64,000 bases of DNA, taken from the NCBI RefSeq assembly GCF_018531495.1, contig NZ_JAHDTI010000012.1, positions 62,001-126,000 of the forward strand. The letters run 5' to 3'. This DNA is from Nonomuraea sediminis. Its GTDB lineage: Bacteria; Actinomycetota; Actinomycetes; Streptosporangiales; Streptosporangiaceae. Position numbers and translations under genes: made by a program. The notes beneath the pieces are model-generated. The model saw only the letters and a list, made by a program, of their open reading frames with translations. It was not told where the DNA came from and did not search any database. The stretch's first letter is position 1. Each line of letters opens with the position of its first letter. Below are positions 37,901-43,549 of the stretch, one piece after another.

Positions 37901-38340
37901 CCTGTCCTGAGCTCGACGCAACGATCGACTTCGTGCCAGTTGACGTCATCTCCCGGACGATCGTGGAGCTTGCGCAGTCCAACTCTCCCGAGCGGACCTA
38001 TCACTTGACCCATCCCAATCCGATCACTTACCTCGAATTCGTCGCCGCCATTCGTGATGCGGGCTACGCGCTGGAGGTCGTGCCCCTGCACGCTTGGGAG
38101 GCGACGCTGGACCAACTGCGGTACGAGAATGACAACGCGCTGTATCCGTTGCTGCCGCTGTTCACGGAGTCGTCAGCGCCGGTGTTCCGGGGGGCGCGCC
38201 TCGATGTCGCCAACGCGCTCGGTGGCGCGCGGACTCTGGGCGAGACGTGTCCGCCGATCCGCCATCTCTTGCCGCTCTACCTGGGTCGGTTCGCGGCCGA
38301 GGGCTTCCTGCCGCCACCGGCCGGGCAGCCCGCAAGGTGA
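25906..38340 (+). CDS. Hybrid NRPS-PKS: C*-A-PCP-KS-AT-KR-ACP-KS-ACP-aminotransferase-reductase
   Basis: 4144 residues. C domain at about 10-430: its HHxxxDG reads HAAVADA at 137-143, so the catalytic second His is Ala. A domain at about 440-960: YTSGSTGLPKG 605-615, D651, YGSTE from 747, K947. A hand-read pocket code is DVHYIGHDVK, loosely imino-acid-like. PCP S1001. KS1 C1235. AT S1686 (GHSLGEY) with an ambiguous IASH specificity box ending at H1789. KR: GGTSGLG 2177-2183, LDD 2259-2261 (B-type), S2303, Y2316, N2320. ACP S2480. KS2 C2724, followed by a linker and no AT. ACP S3207 (LGADSL). Class III PLP aminotransferase with K3562. Thioester reductase with GATGYLG 3783-3789 and Y3943/K3947. 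It should build an amino acid plus two C2 units, with beta-OH then beta-NH2, released reductively. The ATG at 25906 is preferred over an earlier in-frame start. Confidence 0.92.
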   Translation: MTNSRRFTPSFEQERAYILDCLDAAGPALNGHRAILVTGPLLANTARQALRRLTNRHEILRTGLADESGRPVQVVADSVEPDLVIEDLSMADDPLHSARELAAAFVARPFALGAAPLWRMLLVRLDADRHVLVLSMHAAVADAETLVLVFQEFFQLYGAADLEATPPRQYREHVACQRATDPELLAQQETYWRETLGGKPQPASLPTFRPRPATRTFRAARHPSLLPTELVADAERLAASAEVSLASVLTTGFAALLYRYGAREEVTFGQVLSTRGADETMLGPCSNPVAVRVVMDTATTFESALGLTAERLTQAAAHLDVPFQRLVRALNVEREPGRTPLFQLVFDVEMDLPPAAEVARPRMFDVADFDVAAGFVDYDLRATVRRRAEGLTVDWIFDPEIFEPPLIAQVASHFAQLLAAALADTRAPIAELNYFSTMDMDAIRQRWNIDRTPYRSECVHRLIEEQVEWSPDAIAIEFAGERLTYADVNRRANRLARHLRSRGISEGDMVGLCMDRSADLIVAVLAILKAACAVVPLDASYPIERLRMSIADADVRTVLTTGAPIPRFTGVTEIRMDTEQAAIDACSDTNPDYPCSPDAAVYCIYTSGSTGLPKGVVVEHAALANIVAWHRDSWLVDVGVRTLLYSPISFDVSFHEIAVGLCTGATLVQVDEETRRNPIALLEFTRRERIAKWYTPFVTLQQIAQAARTVAPPVTLRELIVGGEVLRITPEIRDFARRTGCVIHNHYGSTECIDVATHTLSGDPAHWPSVVPIGRANVHNMNLYILDDARQLLPPGVVGELYGEGDSVSRGYHNRPELNAERFFPSTFGIQGSRLYRMGDLGRYLPDGTIECLGRVDSQVKIRGFRVEVNEVEAVLAQHPAVAECAVRAATVKGRTYLGAYAVAHGGHDPSGLPEMLRAFLADRLPDYMVPVAVELLDELPLTPSGKLAVRALPDVRADQSEVGRSGTSTLTETIAGIWRELLDLPSVHAGKTFFELGGDSILLVQAHQRIEATLGTTLPATTLFRYPTIETLSRYLEDSGSPGHQDRSTQPSDPDGRSIAIIGMACRVPGADNVNDFWSNLRRGVESILRLASAEAVNVNSDRTRDARFVPVSATVDGIDMFDAEFFGYSPAEAAVIDPQQRLFLECAWEAIENAGVAVDGGRVGVYAGASLGTYLINNVLPAKLDSQPYLSHRHFDEATDLRIEQGNSRDHLPTRVSFKLNLNGPSVNVQSTCSTSLVAVHMARQALLNGECDIALAGGVSIITPQNTGYMWRDGMMLSSDGRCRAFDAEADGTVFGNGLGVVVLKPLSVALADGDHIYAVIKGSAVNNDGALKMDYSGPSVKAQADVIAEAHRVAGVRADEISYVEAHGTATKLGDPIEIAGLTEAFRRSATFPDRKAYCAIGSVKTNVGHLDEASGVVGLIKTALSLYHREIPPSLHFTATNPLAAMEESPFFVNAELRDWPAVAGCPRRAGISSFGMGGTNCHVVLEEAPTREPEPPCQDRLTHILPISAPTIEALRDNIQCYLSLLEQPDGASLADICFSAATGRRHFDARVAIHASDVENMRHQLATAVAEPDLAGIAAKTGDRPQIAFLFTGQGSQYRGMGRLLYDTQPVYREAIDRCDAILRPLVGWSLVSLLFGDGTEADIDNTGNAQPALFAVGYALSRLWASWGIRPDVLVGHSLGEYVAACVAGVFSLEDGLKLVTARAKLMQELPRTGGMAQVNAGPETVKPYLVGRQGAVSIAAVNAPDSTVISGRSDAVDAICGELLRDGVETIPLKITIASHSPLMEPMLEPFRTVAETICYSPPAIDIVSTLTGALVRRGEMESADYWVRHIVDPVLFDQAMRVVEESGVRVFVEAGAKPTLSSLGSRRLTPRDVLWLPSMTARDQDAAVGSLRRLYLGGAHVDWAGFDEPFHRRRVPVPTYAFQRSRHWIEPEPVADDNAGLTVGGEPTRTFEVIWEPFDPRFARPRPRQRFVVIGSPQGLGRRLADALRARGHSCAEYGSARQAAAGIASGPEELHVILTPEVPDEQDVPGAAAALLAEARRTLELATGASPASSLWFVTREGRLATPMSNAELAQSGMAALARSINMEHSELNCIALALSADVDGTSLDLAVSLLDGSAPSDEEQLAVHGGQAYRARLVPVAVPLSGSDQPIDLPVRSDGVYLITGGTSGLGLRLAVQVARARPRRLVLMSRRGQPPAEESAARTALLATGTPVEFVQADVADEARMRQVLADCGPDLRGVVHCAGSLDDGIFLRQTPERFATVLRSKVDGAWNLHKHTHERGLDFFVMFSSLASLIGYRGQASYGYANGFLDALARHRRQTGRPALSVSWGSWATSGMTSRLAEPELSRLTEGGESFLTERTGLAALAVLMNQPMAHVAVAEMDWSTFVCSRPRTTLMVQKLAPSQQGPDPATVRGDADPGFAARLRAASPDVARGILRDAVITTIQNVLAGDVTDPTRGFVEMGLDSLGALELRGKLQLVLGVILPATVALQHACVDDLVDYLGEKHFAADISAILAEDVTTQPDVVQQLAAPPKTHTDTAVAIIGMACRLPGADSPDEFWKLLAEGRDAIREVPGERWDVDEYYDPSPDAPGKMHVRRAAFIDDVDCFDAEFFHISPREAACMDPRHRLLLETAWSAIESAGIDPGSLRGSDTAVYLGGDEFLNDYARLAAPLLGVEPYVSTGTTLSFMAGRVSYKLGLHGPSMVVATACSSSLVAMHSAVRAIRNGDCGMALVGAAKLNTDPFENIQLSKLGVLSAEGVSKAFDAAADGLGRGEGCAMVLLKRLDEAVADGDPVLAVIRGTALNHDGPSSGLTVPNALAQTRLITAALADAGVDPADLTYVETHGAGTQLGDPIEISALGEAVRGRTTPLRVGSTKANIGHLEEAAGLAGVIKTVLMLRHDAIPAQIHCEELTDKVDWASVPIMVERTGLAWPDSAPRIAGVSSFGASGTNAHVVLEAYEQISACADAQRGPFVFTFSARDEHDLDASIRRFVKDLDPAANPAAVAYTLQAGRTALRCRLAVVAPDIAVLRARLAALLQGEADSTDAFRGVVPGGARGLEPGKTSQLAPGWTHSDLARLWCDGHPIDWRQLYGAAIPRRVALPTYPFKRIRLRIDASPARPSQTGTWPTTLGPVEPEMTDAPPPKEPDVQPDLRPADTDVFDSLRTHIAMLLGFQPEELQETAYFDELGADSLIFMRISQFVRERFGAVISFQQLIEEADTLKKLATLVSAAVPSVMATHTGPASATVETEFPSGPSTLFKNTPTAEPLTDRQERFLDRLVNAYAARTPKSKAAAERERSTMANCRMPAFQLRTKEMSYPIVVDRSDGARFHDIDGNEYLDISMGYGVHLFGYQPPFVINALRAQLNKGIHIGPQADQAGEVARLLCDLTGMARAVFCNSGTEAVMAALRFARAATGRTGFVMFEGSYHGWSDHTLALPAGQENSIPMARGIGAGVMNDVVVLEYGAPQSLDIIRALGPDLAAVLVEPVQSRRPDLQPKEFLRQLRDITRATGTALIFDEIVTGFRVHPGGAQAWSGVDADIVTYGKILGGGLPIGAVAGRAEFMDTIDGGKWNYGDDTSPTVPTTFFGGTFNKNPLSMVAAHAVLTHLAAEGPQLQEGPADHVAWLAADFNAFCRRENYPLRIVHFSSVFRFIGEGEYSLQRFPLAIDLFFHQLALLGIYVLETRVCFLSTSHTRDDVKFIAETAKACLRLLRDGGFFGPPPGVVRAHVQARDRFSLDATLDSDFAVRPVAAAAARRETTDSVLLTGATGYLGAHLTRDLLRQSSARVHCLVRARDSAHAHERVIANLAAHGCLDEAAHTRLVCIPADLASPRLGLPKDRWQQLAYEVGAVYHNGAQVNSLLPYERLRAANVEGTRELLRLAVDGRTKEFHYISSDAVFDAYGYLRQATIYEDEPLAHSGSLYGGGYAETKWVSDKLVENARAAGLRASIYRPGALTGALTGGCGQLGDFLTRFIKGVIQLGSCPELDATIDFVPVDVISRTIVELAQSNSPERTYHLTHPNPITYLEFVAAIRDAGYALEVVPLHAWEATLDQLRYENDNALYPLLPLFTESSAPVFRGARLDVANALGGARTLGETCPPIRHLLPLYLGRFAAEGFLPPPAGQPAR

Positions 38341-38947
38341 GCGTCGGCGACATGGAGCACAGGTGCATTCGCGGGCATCTGGGTCGGCCGCTCTCCGGCA
38401 CCGAGTCGATCACGGTTCGTCGATCGTCCATTCGGACGGCGGACTGGACAGGGTGGCCCGGATCGCACCCAGTTCTCCTACACCGACAACACCTCGCCAA
38501 CCTCCGTCTACTGTCTCGACGTGTTTACGCGCGAAGTAACGCTGTGGGCGACGGCATCGGGCGCGGTAAAGATACCGGCCATGAGCACGCGCCAAGTGAC
38601 CTATCCGTCGTACGAGGACATGAAGCTGCGGATTCACGTCATCCCCCGGTCGGGTCCGGCCAGTCCCGCTCCGGCTGGCCCGTTCGGGAACGGCGCCTCC
38701 GGCGCCAGCCTGACGCCGGAGGCGACACTCGGGTGTCGATCCGCTGTACACCCGCAAGCGTGCACTGCAGTGCAGTATGCAAATGGCTCGGCTGCTACGG
38801 TACCCCCTGCGCAGGGAGTCAGTGGTCGGGCGCAAAGGCCGGTCGCTTGCCCAAGCAGGCGACGTATACGCTGAGGCCCTGGCGTTCTTCGCTCACCGAA
38901 CCCGGCCTCGGCACCACGCAACCTATTGGGCGGAAAGGCGAGTGTTG
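38341..38947. other. Intergenic region with a perfect 11-bp hairpin
   Basis: This 607-bp gap separates the megasynthase from the PurF-like gene and shows no gene. It contains CGCCTCCGGCG (38694-38704) and CGCCGGAGGCG (38714-38724) with a 9-nt loop, a stable stem that could end megasynthase transcripts or act in the leader of the next gene. Further upstream there is a GGCCAG/CTGGCC stem near 38659. The promoter of the PurF-like gene should lie between 38725 and 38930. Confidence 0.45.
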
Positions 38948-40348
38948 ATGGTGGTCGACGACGGGGCTGGCGACAAGCCCAAGGAGGCGTGCGGCGTATT
39001 CGGCATCTGGGCGCCCGGCCAACCTGTGTCACACATGGTTTACCTCGGCCTGTTCGCGCTGCAGCACCGCGGGCAGGAGTCCGCTGGCATCGCGGTCGCC
39101 GATGGCGACAAGGTTGTGGTCGACAAGGATATGGGCCTGGTGTCCACAATCTTCGACGAGCATCGGCTTGCCGCCCTTTCCGGCCATGCCGCGATCGGGC
39201 ATACGCGCTACTCGACGACCGGTGCAAGCACATGGGTCAACGCGCAGCCAGTGTTCCGATCGGCCGACGCCTATTTATTCGCATTGGCCCACAACGGCAA
39301 TCTCACCAATACCCGTGAATTAAGCGCTGAGAGTGGCGTGCTGGGGAGCGACAGCGATCTAGTGGCCGAGCTCCTGGCCGCCGAGCTCATTGCCGGCACG
39401 GTAGCGTCTCTCCCGGAGGCGCTACACCGGGTCCTCCCGCGTCTCGTTGGCGCATACTCACTGACGATCATGAGTAGCGACGAGGTGATTGGCGTACGAG
39501 ACCCGAACGGATTCCGGCCTCTGTTCCTGGGGCGCCTGACCGACGGATGGGTGCTGGCCTCCGAGACACCGGCGTTGGACGTCGTCGGGGCGACGTTAGT
39601 TCGGGAAGTTGAGCCGGGCGAGATCGTGGTGATCGGAGATAGCGGCGTCCGGTCTATGCGGTTCGCCCCGAAATCCCATCGCCAGTCTTTCTGCTCGTTC
39701 GAGCACGTCTACTTCGCACGCCCGGACGGGGTTCTGGGCGGGCAGAACGTGCATCGAGTACGCCAGAGGATGGGTGTGGCGCTTGCCCGTCTCGCGCCCG
39801 CGGATGCGGACGTGGTGGTACCCATACCGGATTCCAGCGTTCCCGGCGCGCAGGGCTATGCCCAGGAGTCGGGAATCCCGTATGTCGATGGGTTTGTGAA
39901 GAATCGATACATCGGTCGGACGTTCATCGCACCGACGCCCGAGCTTCGTCGGCGCGCGGTGCGGATCAAGCTCAACCCGGTGCGCGGCAATGTCGAGGGC
40001 AAGCGCGTCGTGGTGATCGAAGACTCGATCGTACGAGGGACCACGTTACGTGAAACGTTGGGCATGTTGCGTAGCGCTGGCGTCCTTGAGATCCACCTGC
40101 GGGTACTCTCACCGCCATATCGCTGGCCATGCTTCTACGGTATGGACACCGTGGACCGATCACAGCTGCTGGCTGCGGTTCACACGGTCGACGAGATCCG
40201 TGAGATCTTCAGTGTCGACACCCTTGCCTATCTGGACATAGACAGCATGGTGGAGGCGATCGGGCCAACTGACGGTGGCTTGTGCACCGCCTGCCTCACC
40301 GGCGACTATCCGACGAAGCTCAGCGCGGAGCAGCTGGCTGACTTGTGA
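38948..40348 (+). CDS. purF: Amidophosphoribosyltransferase (PurF) paralogue
   Basis: A 466-residue glutamine PRPP amidotransferase. The N-terminal glutaminase domain has the nucleophile Cys15 in EACGVFGIWAPG after a 14-residue propeptide, then LQHRGQESAGIAV and HTRYSTTGAS. The C-terminal phosphoribosyltransferase domain has the PRPP loop VVVIEDSIVRGTTLRE. The four iron-sulphur Cys of B. subtilis-type enzymes appear kept (SFCSFEHVYFARPD, WPCFYGMD, GLCTACL). It would make 5-phosphoribosylamine from PRPP and glutamine. In chromosomes purF is usually beside purM or purL; here it stands alone within a biosynthetic locus. It may therefore be a dedicated copy, for a nucleoside-like precursor or as a tolerant target, but housekeeping function is not excluded. 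GTG at 38942 is an alternative start. Confidence 0.9.
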   Translation: MVVDDGAGDKPKEACGVFGIWAPGQPVSHMVYLGLFALQHRGQESAGIAVADGDKVVVDKDMGLVSTIFDEHRLAALSGHAAIGHTRYSTTGASTWVNAQPVFRSADAYLFALAHNGNLTNTRELSAESGVLGSDSDLVAELLAAELIAGTVASLPEALHRVLPRLVGAYSLTIMSSDEVIGVRDPNGFRPLFLGRLTDGWVLASETPALDVVGATLVREVEPGEIVVIGDSGVRSMRFAPKSHRQSFCSFEHVYFARPDGVLGGQNVHRVRQRMGVALARLAPADADVVVPIPDSSVPGAQGYAQESGIPYVDGFVKNRYIGRTFIAPTPELRRRAVRIKLNPVRGNVEGKRVVVIEDSIVRGTTLRETLGMLRSAGVLEIHLRVLSPPYRWPCFYGMDTVDRSQLLAAVHTVDEIREIFSVDTLAYLDIDSMVEAIGPTDGGLCTACLTGDYPTKLSAEQLADL

Positions 40349-40473
40349 CCTGTGACAGCCGGTATCGGGCTTCGAAGGGGGTCAGTCAATACGCCTGGTC
40401 TGGCAGGAGTTCCGGCCAGTCGCGATCACTTCCGCGCCGAACTCGATCGTTTCCGAGGCGTCGAGTCTCTACT

Positions 40474-40863
40474 TCAGCGTGTGGCGTCGGGCATATTCAC
40501 CGTTATGTACGGGTGCTCTTGGTCGAGCCATTCGCTGGTCAGCCATGCTCCTGTGGTCTGGTCGATGACCGCGAGCCAGCCGGCTCGCCAGTCGTAGCCG
40601 TCGCCGCCGCCCTAGAACTCGAGGAAGAAGTCCATCATTACCTCAAGTTCTGGCCAGCTGCTGATACCAGGCTAGCGTTCCGAGTTGCCGGGGAAGAGCG
40701 CCTCGATCGTCAGTATGAGCCGCCACCGACGGCGAGGCTCAGTTGGTTGACGACGTCCCACTCACCGATGTCGAGTTTGTCTCGGCCCAGACCCTCTGCC
40801 ACGTCGAGCAGGTCCCACTCAACCCAACCGACTACATGACCGGCGCTCTGGAGACCGTTGGCG
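40474..40863 (-). pseudogene. Decayed gene of unknown family
   Basis: The minus strand has a coherent protein-like reading. It runs from VGWVEWDLLDVAEGLGRDKL through EWDVVNQLSLAVGGG, then one frame change. It continues as LTIEALFPGNSER, a stop, WPELEVMMDFFLEF, a stop, then DGYDWRAGWLAVIDQTTGAW and EWLDQEHPYITVNM to the TGA at 40474. One frameshift and two nonsense codons make it a pseudogene. No start codon is evident. I do not recognise the family. It fills the space between the convergent PurF and malate synthase genes. Confidence 0.5.
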
Positions 40864-40868
40864 GCGGA

Positions 40869-42482
40869 TCAGCTCCGTCGCTCCCGCTCGCGCGCCAGCA
40901 ACCTCGGGTAGCTGTGATCGGTGATGAACTCGGGGAAGTCCGACGCCAGTGTGATCCGTTCGAAAAGATTCAGAGCAGTCTGCAGGTCGGCATCGTCGTC
41001 GAGTAGCGCCCGCTCTTTGGCGGCAATGTCCCGGATCAATCCGGCCGAGATCGGGGTTCCGTCGTCCAGCGAGGTGCCGTGGTGCAGCCATTGCCACAAC
41101 TGAGACCGGGCGATCTCGACCGTGGCGAGGCCTTCCATCAGCCCGAAGATCCTTGCCGAGCCGTTGCCGGCCAGCCACGCCCGCAGGTAGCGAATCGACA
41201 CGGCGACGTTGGCGTGCAGCCCAGCCCAGGTCACTGCGCCGGGCGTACGGTCCACGGCGAGCAGGTCGTCACGGGTCACCCTGCTCAGCCGCCGCCGATC
41301 GATCTGGTGGGGACGCCCGGCGAAAGCGCGTGTGAACGGTTCCGCACAGGTCGCGACCAGGTCCGGATGCACAACCCAGGAGCCGTCGAAGCCCTCGTCC
41401 GCCTCGCGTTGCTTGTCCTCACGTACGGCGGCATGCGCCCGGGCGGATGCCGCCGGATCGTTGCGGTCCGGCACCATCGCGGCAACCCCGCCGATGGCGT
41501 GCGCGCCGTACCGGTGGCAGGTCTCGATCAGCAGTTCCGCGTACGCCTTGAGGAACGGTACCGTCATCGCCACTGCCGCTCGGTCTGGCAACACGAACTC
41601 AGGCCGATGCCGGAAATTCTTGATCACGCTGAACAGATAGTCCCAGCGGCCAGCAGCGAGCCCAGCCGCATGGTGGCGCAACGCGTACAAGATCTCGGGT
41701 ATCTCAAACGCCGCCGTGATGGTCTCGATGATCACCGTGGCGCGAACGCTGCCATGTGGCACCCCGAGCAACTCCTGTGCGAAGCAGAACACGTCGTCCC
41801 ACAACTCCGCCTCGACGCTGTCCTCTACCTTCGGCAGGTAGTAGTACGGCCCGCTGCCGCGTTCCAGCAACTCGACCGCGCAGTGGAAGAAGTACAACCC
41901 AAAGTCAACCAGCGCGGCCGCCATCGGCTCCCCGTCGATCAGCACGTGACACTCGTCCAGGTGCCAGCCGCGGGGCCGCACCACGATAGTCGCTCGCTGC
42001 CGGTAATCACCCGACTCCCGGACCACCGCGACAAGCGTTGCGTATGCGGTCACCAGGTTATGCCAGGACGGCGTGGTCGCGTCCTCCAGGTCGGCGATCC
42101 ACACCTGGGCCCCGGAGGCGAGCGCCTTTGCCGCGATCCGGGGCGTCACCGGCCCTGCGATCTCCACTCGCCGGTCCAGCAGGTCGACGGGACAGTCAGC
42201 CACCCGCCAGTTCCTAGAGGACGCCTCCATGAACGCAGGGAATTGCGGCTTGCAGCCGTTGAGCAGCGTCATCCTGCGCTCGGCACGGCCAATCAGTAAC
42301 CGCCGTCGGGCTTCCGCGAACCGCGTATGCAGCTGTGCCAAGAAGTCGAGCGCCTGTGGGGTGAACAACGATGCCTGCGTGCCGGTTGCCGCGGCAACCT
42401 CGATCCTGCTGCCCATTTCTCGCTTGGACCGCACGCGGCCTCCTGACCCCGACGGTACCTTGTGCTCCGCGTTGATAGTCAC
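40869..42482 (-). CDS. aceB: Malate synthase A-type enzyme
   Basis: A 537-residue protein of the length of malate synthase A. Family strings are RRMTLLNGCKPQFP, IADLEDATTPSWHNL, TIVVRPRGWHLDE (active-site Arg), TVIIETITAAFEIPEILYAL (metal-binding Glu) and AGRWDYLFSVIKNF. Further on are GAHAIGGVAAMVPDRN, GFDGSWVVHPDLV and VSIRYLRAWLAGNGSARIFG. It condenses acetyl-CoA with glyoxylate to malate. It is the last gene of a leftward operon and its start overlaps the NDK-like gene by 4 nt. No isocitrate lyase lies nearby, so a role outside the glyoxylate shunt, such as using another oxo-acid or acyl-CoA for a cluster building block, is plausible but unproven. Confidence 0.9.
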   Translation of the reverse strand: MTINAEHKVPSGSGGRVRSKREMGSRIEVAAATGTQASLFTPQALDFLAQLHTRFAEARRRLLIGRAERRMTLLNGCKPQFPAFMEASSRNWRVADCPVDLLDRRVEIAGPVTPRIAAKALASGAQVWIADLEDATTPSWHNLVTAYATLVAVVRESGDYRQRATIVVRPRGWHLDECHVLIDGEPMAAALVDFGLYFFHCAVELLERGSGPYYYLPKVEDSVEAELWDDVFCFAQELLGVPHGSVRATVIIETITAAFEIPEILYALRHHAAGLAAGRWDYLFSVIKNFRHRPEFVLPDRAAVAMTVPFLKAYAELLIETCHRYGAHAIGGVAAMVPDRNDPAASARAHAAVREDKQREADEGFDGSWVVHPDLVATCAEPFTRAFAGRPHQIDRRRLSRVTRDDLLAVDRTPGAVTWAGLHANVAVSIRYLRAWLAGNGSARIFGLMEGLATVEIARSQLWQWLHHGTSLDDGTPISAGLIRDIAAKERALLDDDADLQTALNLFERITLASDFPEFITDHSYPRLLARERERRS

Positions 42483-43498
42483 GCCGTCCCTTCTGACCGG
42501 GCTGTCTGCGACTTGCAGACCAGCTCAGGAGGCTCGGGGTGGGCGACGGCGAATCTGCGTGGGACACTCGCGACGTCGAGCTGCACGTACCGGCTGCCGA
42601 TGAGCACCGGATCCCACGAGCCGGGGTCGATGCCAACGCTGTGCAGATCGTTCGCGAACGGCTGCCAGTCCAGAACTCCGTCGCCAGCGCCAACCGTGTC
42701 CAGTGTGGACAGCAACCGCCGCGCGGCCTGCGCGCCTCGGGCGTCGCGGCCAACAGCCGTCAGGGTGTCGCGCAGTCGCGCCAGCGCGGCTGCGGAGTCC
42801 AGGTCGTGCGCCTCGGTCTCGCGATAGAGCGCGTCGATGTGCGCGATCAGCCGTGTCCTGGCGTCGTCGGGCACGGGGCCAGTCATCGCCGAATAGAGGT
42901 CGCCCGCCGAGGGACCGCAGATGATCGCCGACTCCCGGATCATGTCGAGCGGTTCGTCGGACGTGTGCACAAGGACTACAAGCGGGCCCTGTGCCTCGAT
43001 CAGGGTTCTGAGATGTCCGGCAGTCCGCCGCTCCGGCCGGGCAGGCCCCTTAAGCCGGGTCAGCCGGAGACTGCCCGGCACGTCCGGCTCGGGAGCCTCG
43101 TCCCGCAGTACGACGAGAAGCGAGTCGGACCGGCCGCAGACGAGATCACCGATTGTGTTGCTGTCGGGCGTCGACGATTGCGACTGATAGAACCACAGAC
43201 CGCTGACGATGGCGGGATCGAGACGCACCCGCACAGTGGCAACTGGTCGGAAGCCGTGTTGCTCAACGAACGTCAGGCAGCGCCCTGCCATCCGCTTGGC
43301 GAGGCAGTCCGGCTGGATGAGGAGGAAGGCGTGGTGCCGCAGCACAGCGGCCAGTGACTCACTAAGTGCCTCGTACGCGGAGAGGAATGCCTGTTCAAAG
43401 GCGGGGTCGTCGGCGAAAGTCTCAATCTTGGACCGATCCGCGGTGAACATCCGCCAACAGTCGTCATGCACCAGCTCAGTAAGGAGACTCTTTGACAT
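42479..43498 (-). CDS. Protein with a divergent nucleoside diphosphate kinase-like domain
   Basis: A 339-residue protein. Residues about 55-195 resemble nucleoside diphosphate kinase. FLLIQPDCLAKRMAGRCLTF matches the KPD start of the fold with Lys changed to Gln. EQHGFRPVATVRVRL, then a central RLTRLKGPARPE, then VVLVHTSDEP with His178 at the position of the phospho-His complete the pattern. The usual Asn before that His is not present. The C-terminal 145 residues are helical and unrecognised. The changed nucleotide-binding residues suggest either a specialised phosphotransferase or a non-catalytic descendant. The start at 43498 (MSKSLLTELVHDD) follows the kinase gene by 51 bp; an earlier in-frame start at 43546 exists. 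It is coupled to the malate synthase gene by an ATGA overlap. Confidence 0.6.
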   Translation of the reverse strand: MSKSLLTELVHDDCWRMFTADRSKIETFADDPAFEQAFLSAYEALSESLAAVLRHHAFLLIQPDCLAKRMAGRCLTFVEQHGFRPVATVRVRLDPAIVSGLWFYQSQSSTPDSNTIGDLVCGRSDSLLVVLRDEAPEPDVPGSLRLTRLKGPARPERRTAGHLRTLIEAQGPLVVLVHTSDEPLDMIRESAIICGPSAGDLYSAMTGPVPDDARTRLIAHIDALYRETEAHDLDSAAALARLRDTLTAVGRDARGAQAARRLLSTLDTVGAGDGVLDWQPFANDLHSVGIDPGSWDPVLIGSRYVQLDVASVPRRFAVAHPEPPELVCKSQTARSEGTA

Positions 43499-43549
43499 CG
43501 TGCCATGCTTCCGTGTCGGTACGTGAGTAACATCGCTAGCGCGCAAACC

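Noticed and set aside
25906..38340. Negamycin-like product (glycine plus two malonyl units gives a 3,6-diamino-5-hydroxyhexanoyl chain)
   Set aside because: The domain order would fit such a skeleton, but the hand-read A-domain code does not resemble a glycine code. The terminal reductase also predicts an aldehyde, and no hydrazine-forming enzymes are visible.
41079..42299. 406-codon plus-strand frame
   Set aside because: It is the antisense of the malate synthase gene, which has all family motifs on the minus strand.
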